Positions 5,048 through 6,939 of a stretch of 6,939 bases of DNA are shown piece after piece. The stretch is from positions 1 through 6,939 of the forward strand of contig VBKA01000224.1 of assembly GCA_005879815.1 (NCBI GenBank), read 5' to 3'. This DNA comes from Chloroflexota bacterium (lineage in GTDB: Bacteria > Chloroflexota > Limnocylindria > QHBO01). The position numbers and the translations under genes were made by a program. Numbering within the stretch: position 1 is the first letter of the stretch; each line of letters starts with the position of its first letter. The notes under the pieces were generated by a model, which had not been told where the DNA came from, did no database searches, and saw nothing but the letters and a program-made list of their open reading frames with translations.

Positions 5048-5250
5048 CTGGATGCGTGCTCAGAGACAGCGTGACTGACCGGAGGACTGCCCTCGTGCGG
5101 CCAATTTCGTTGGCAGCGCCCGCACGGCGCAACAACTCCACTTTCACGCATGACCTTCGCTCAACCTCCCCGGTGCCTTGTCCATCGGTCCCAACGCCAT
5201 TCGTAGTGAGGTGAGAGGCTGGACTGGCCAGCCACCACGAGGAGCACCCC

Positions 5251-5613
5251 ATGCCGCGATACCTCCTTTCCACCCACGTCGTCGACGGCGAGGCGCGCGA
5301 GCCGATGACCGACGACCAAATGCAGCACTCCTGGCGGGAGATCCAAGCCCTCGAGGCAGAGATGAAGTCGTCGGGCGCCTGGGTCTTTTCAGGGCGCCTG
5401 CACGGCGCAGACACCGCGACGGTTGTGCGTGTGTCCGGCGACGAGGTGCTGACCACGGACGGCCCGTTCGTGGAGGCGAAGGAGCACCTGGGCGGTTTCT
5501 ACATCATCGAGGCGCCCGATCTGGATGCGGCGCTCGGCTGGGCGTCGAAGGTGACCCGCACGATCTCAGCGCCGATCGAGGTTTGGCCTTTTGCGGACAC
5601 GGCCGGCGGCTGA
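5251..5613 (+). CDS. DGPF-domain (YCII-related) protein
   Basis: A 120-aa protein of the YCII-related/DGPF family, a small ferredoxin-like alpha/beta fold. MPRYLLSTHV is the first strand. The hallmark D70-G-P-F73 lies in VLTTDGPFVEAKEHLGGFYIIEA, and the end ISAPIEVWPFAD is typical. The biochemical role of DGPF proteins is not established. Their genes very often sit beside ECF42-type sigma factors and are reported targets of them, as fits here: the sigma gene starts 3 bp after this stop, so the two are co-transcribed and perhaps translationally coupled. GAGGAG (5239-5244) lies six bases before the ATG. The reported ECF42 -35 motif TGTCGA is not found upstream; the nearest thing is TGTCCA at 5179-5184 with CGTAG 17 bp later, a weak match. 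Confidence 0.92.
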   Translation: MPRYLLSTHVVDGEAREPMTDDQMQHSWREIQALEAEMKSSGAWVFSGRLHGADTATVVRVSGDEVLTTDGPFVEAKEHLGGFYIIEAPDLDAALGWASKVTRTISAPIEVWPFADTAGG

Positions 5614-5616
5614 TCC

Positions 5617-6858
5617 TTGCCCATCGTCGACGACGCGCTGATCGGTCGGATCTTCCGCGAGGAGTCAGGTCGGTCGGTCGCCTCCCTGATCCGCAGCTTC
5701 GGCAATATCGACCTCGCCGAGGACGCGGTCCAGGAGGCCTTCACCCTCGCTCTTCGGAAGTGGCCTGTCGGCGGTGTGCCGCCCAACCCAGGCGCCTGGA
5801 TCACGACCACGGCGCGCAATCGAGCCATCGATCACCTCCGCCGCGAGTCGCGAGGGCGCGAGCTCCTGGGGCAACGAGGGATCGAAGGAGCCGATGTCGC
5901 ATCGAGAGAGGAGGTCGCAGCGATGCAAGATGACCGGCTCCGCCTCATCTTCACCTGTTGCCACCCGGCCCTCTCGACCGAAGCGCAGATCGCGTTGACC
6001 CTCCGACTGCTCGGTGGCCTCACCACCGCTGAGGTGGCCCGCGCCTTCCTCGTCGCCGAGCCATCGATGGCCAAGCGTATCGTTCGGGCCAAGCACAAGA
6101 TCAAGGCGGCGCATATCCCGTACCGAGTGCCGTCCGACGCTGAGCTTCCAGAGCGGCTCCGTCCGGTCCTGGCCGTCCTCTACCTGACCTACAACGCCGG
6201 CACCCGCGGACCCTCCGGCGACGGCCTGCGGCAGGAGGCCATTCGGCTCGCTCGTGCCATCGCCGGTCTGATGCCCGATGAGGCCGAAGTCGCAGGACTG
6301 CTGGCACTGCTCCTGCTGACAGAGTCTCGGTGGGCGGCGAGGTTCGCCGCAGACGGCTCCCTCGTCTTGCTTCGCGAGCAGGACCGTGCCGCGTGGGACC
6401 AGACCATGATCGACGAGGGTCAAGCGATCGTGCGGGCCTGCCTTCGGCGAAACCGTCCCGGCCCCTACCAGATCCAGGCCGCGATCAACGCGGTCCACGC
6501 CGACGCGGCCTCCATGGAGGCGACCGATTGGAGCCAGATCCTGGCTCTGTACGACCAACTGCTTGCCATCTCTCCCACGCCGGTCGTCGCGTTGAACCGG
6601 GCCATCGCCCTGGGCGAGGTGCGCGGGCCGGACGCCGCGCTGGCGCTGCTCGACGACCTCGCTCTCGACGATTACCACCTCTTTCACGCCGCCCGGGCCG
6701 ACTTTCTGCGACGACTCGGACGATCCTCCGATGCTTTGCAGTCCTACGCTCGTGCGGCGGACCTCGCACCCAGCGACGCCGAGCGCGCCTTTTTGTTCGG
6801 GCGGCTGGACGAAGTTGGACCTACCGTCACGGAGGGGTCGGGAGCTCTACGTTCCTGA
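5617..6858 (+). CDS. ECF42-type RNA polymerase sigma factor with C-terminal TPR-like extension
   Basis: A 413-aa sigma factor. Sigma-2 covers about 10-80 (IFREESGRSVASLIRSFGNIDLAEDAVQEAF; NPGAWITTTARNRAIDHLRRE, with the -10 recognition helix). Sigma-4 covers about 106-165 (DRLRLIFTCCHPALSTEAQIALTLRLLGGLTTAEVARAF, then the helix-turn-helix VAEPSMAKRIVRAKHKI). The remaining 250 residues are the extension typical of group ECF42: LAVLYLTYNAGTRG, GPYQIQAAINAVHA, TPVVALNRAIALGEVRG and DYHLFHAARADFLRRLGR, with TPR-like helices at the end. In this group the extension is reported to control activity in place of an anti-sigma factor, and none is encoded nearby. The start is TTG at 5617, 3 bp after the DGPF stop, with only a poor ribosome binding site, suggesting coupled translation. 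Its length is normal and no key segment is missing. Confidence 0.95.
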   Translation: MPIVDDALIGRIFREESGRSVASLIRSFGNIDLAEDAVQEAFTLALRKWPVGGVPPNPGAWITTTARNRAIDHLRRESRGRELLGQRGIEGADVASREEVAAMQDDRLRLIFTCCHPALSTEAQIALTLRLLGGLTTAEVARAFLVAEPSMAKRIVRAKHKIKAAHIPYRVPSDAELPERLRPVLAVLYLTYNAGTRGPSGDGLRQEAIRLARAIAGLMPDEAEVAGLLALLLLTESRWAARFAADGSLVLLREQDRAAWDQTMIDEGQAIVRACLRRNRPGPYQIQAAINAVHADAASMEATDWSQILALYDQLLAISPTPVVALNRAIALGEVRGPDAALALLDDLALDDYHLFHAARADFLRRLGRSSDALQSYARAADLAPSDAERAFLFGRLDEVGPTVTEGSGALRS

Positions 6859-6902
6859 TGCGAACGAGCGGAGTCGTTCTGCGCAATAACTGACGACCGG
6901 GG

Positions 6903-6931
6903 AGCCGACCGATGGTATCGGCTTTTCGGTC
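6903..6931 (+). terminator. Overlapping inverted repeats after the sigma gene, possible terminator
   Basis: AGCCGA (6903-6908) pairs with TCGGCT (6918-6923), directly followed by TTT. Alternatives are CCGAT/ATCGG (6909-6913/6917-6921) followed by CTTTT, and GACCGA/TCGGTC (6907-6912/6926-6931). The stems exclude one another. The short T-run supports termination 45-70 bp after the sigma-factor stop. Confidence 0.35.
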
Positions 6932-6939
6932 AGGTTCCC
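6912..6939 (+). CDS. Possible start of a further gene, cut by the window edge
   Basis: An ATG at 6912 follows GGGGAG (6899-6904) at a 7-base spacing, an ideal ribosome binding site, and opens MVSAFRSGS to the end of the window with no stop. Nine codons are far too few to name a family, and the same bases form the inverted repeats described here as a possible terminator. Confidence 0.25.

Noticed and set aside
4756..5151. Minus-strand open frame of 131 aa in the gene-free stretch
   Set aside because: No family resemblance, it runs through the hairpins and the tRNA-like piece, and its composition (Ser/Arg/Cys-rich) looks non-coding.
5665..6687. Minus-strand open frame of 340 aa
   Set aside because: It lies entirely antisense to the well-recognised ECF42 sigma factor; open antisense frames are expected in high-GC genes.

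Overview
The window is about 6.9 kb of high-GC (roughly 63-65%) bacterial chromosome from a free-living, probably soil or environmental, organism. GC content, GTG starts, and the pairing of a DGPF/YCII-like protein with an ECF42-type sigma factor fit Actinomycetota or Chloroflexota. The sequence alone does not decide between them. No transposase, integrase, CRISPR array, rRNA or intact tRNA was seen.

Layout: (1) At the left edge is the 5' part of a minus-strand Gfo/Idh/MocA-type oxidoreductase. It is divergent from a plus-strand PLP enzyme of the D-cysteine desulfhydrase/ACC deaminase family. The gap between them carries a 9-bp inverted repeat around a possible -10 box, and two hairpins precede the PLP gene's ribosome binding site. 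(2) The PLP gene converges on a minus-strand TetR regulator, with a perfect 8-bp hairpin between them. (3) The TetR gene is divergent from a CrtC/AttH-like lipocalin-fold gene. Their shared gap has a good sigma-70 promoter and two nearly identical TGAC-N4-GTCA sites 43 bp apart, the best operator candidate in the window. (4) A NAD(P)H-binding (NmrA-like) gene follows, probably in the same operon, but is broken by a one-base frameshift near its C-terminus. (5) A small two-helix membrane protein (minus) and a small secreted two-cysteine protein (plus) follow. (6) A 470-bp gene-free stretch holds several hairpins and, on the minus strand, what looks like the 5' half of a tRNA-Gly gene. (7) The right end is a two-gene unit: a DGPF-domain protein and, 3 bp later, an ECF42-type sigma factor with a TPR-like C-terminal extension. 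A short nested-repeat region follows that could be a terminator or the start of another gene.

Functional reading: the window is mostly small, locally regulated units. The TetR/CrtC-like/SDR group looks like a ligand-inducible lipid or isoprenoid modification operon that has lost its reductase. The DGPF/sigma pair is a known conserved arrangement in which the sigma factor is thought to be controlled by its own C-terminal extension instead of an anti-sigma factor. The main points for follow-up are the twin operator, the frameshift, the tRNA-Gly remnant and the structured leader of the PLP gene.
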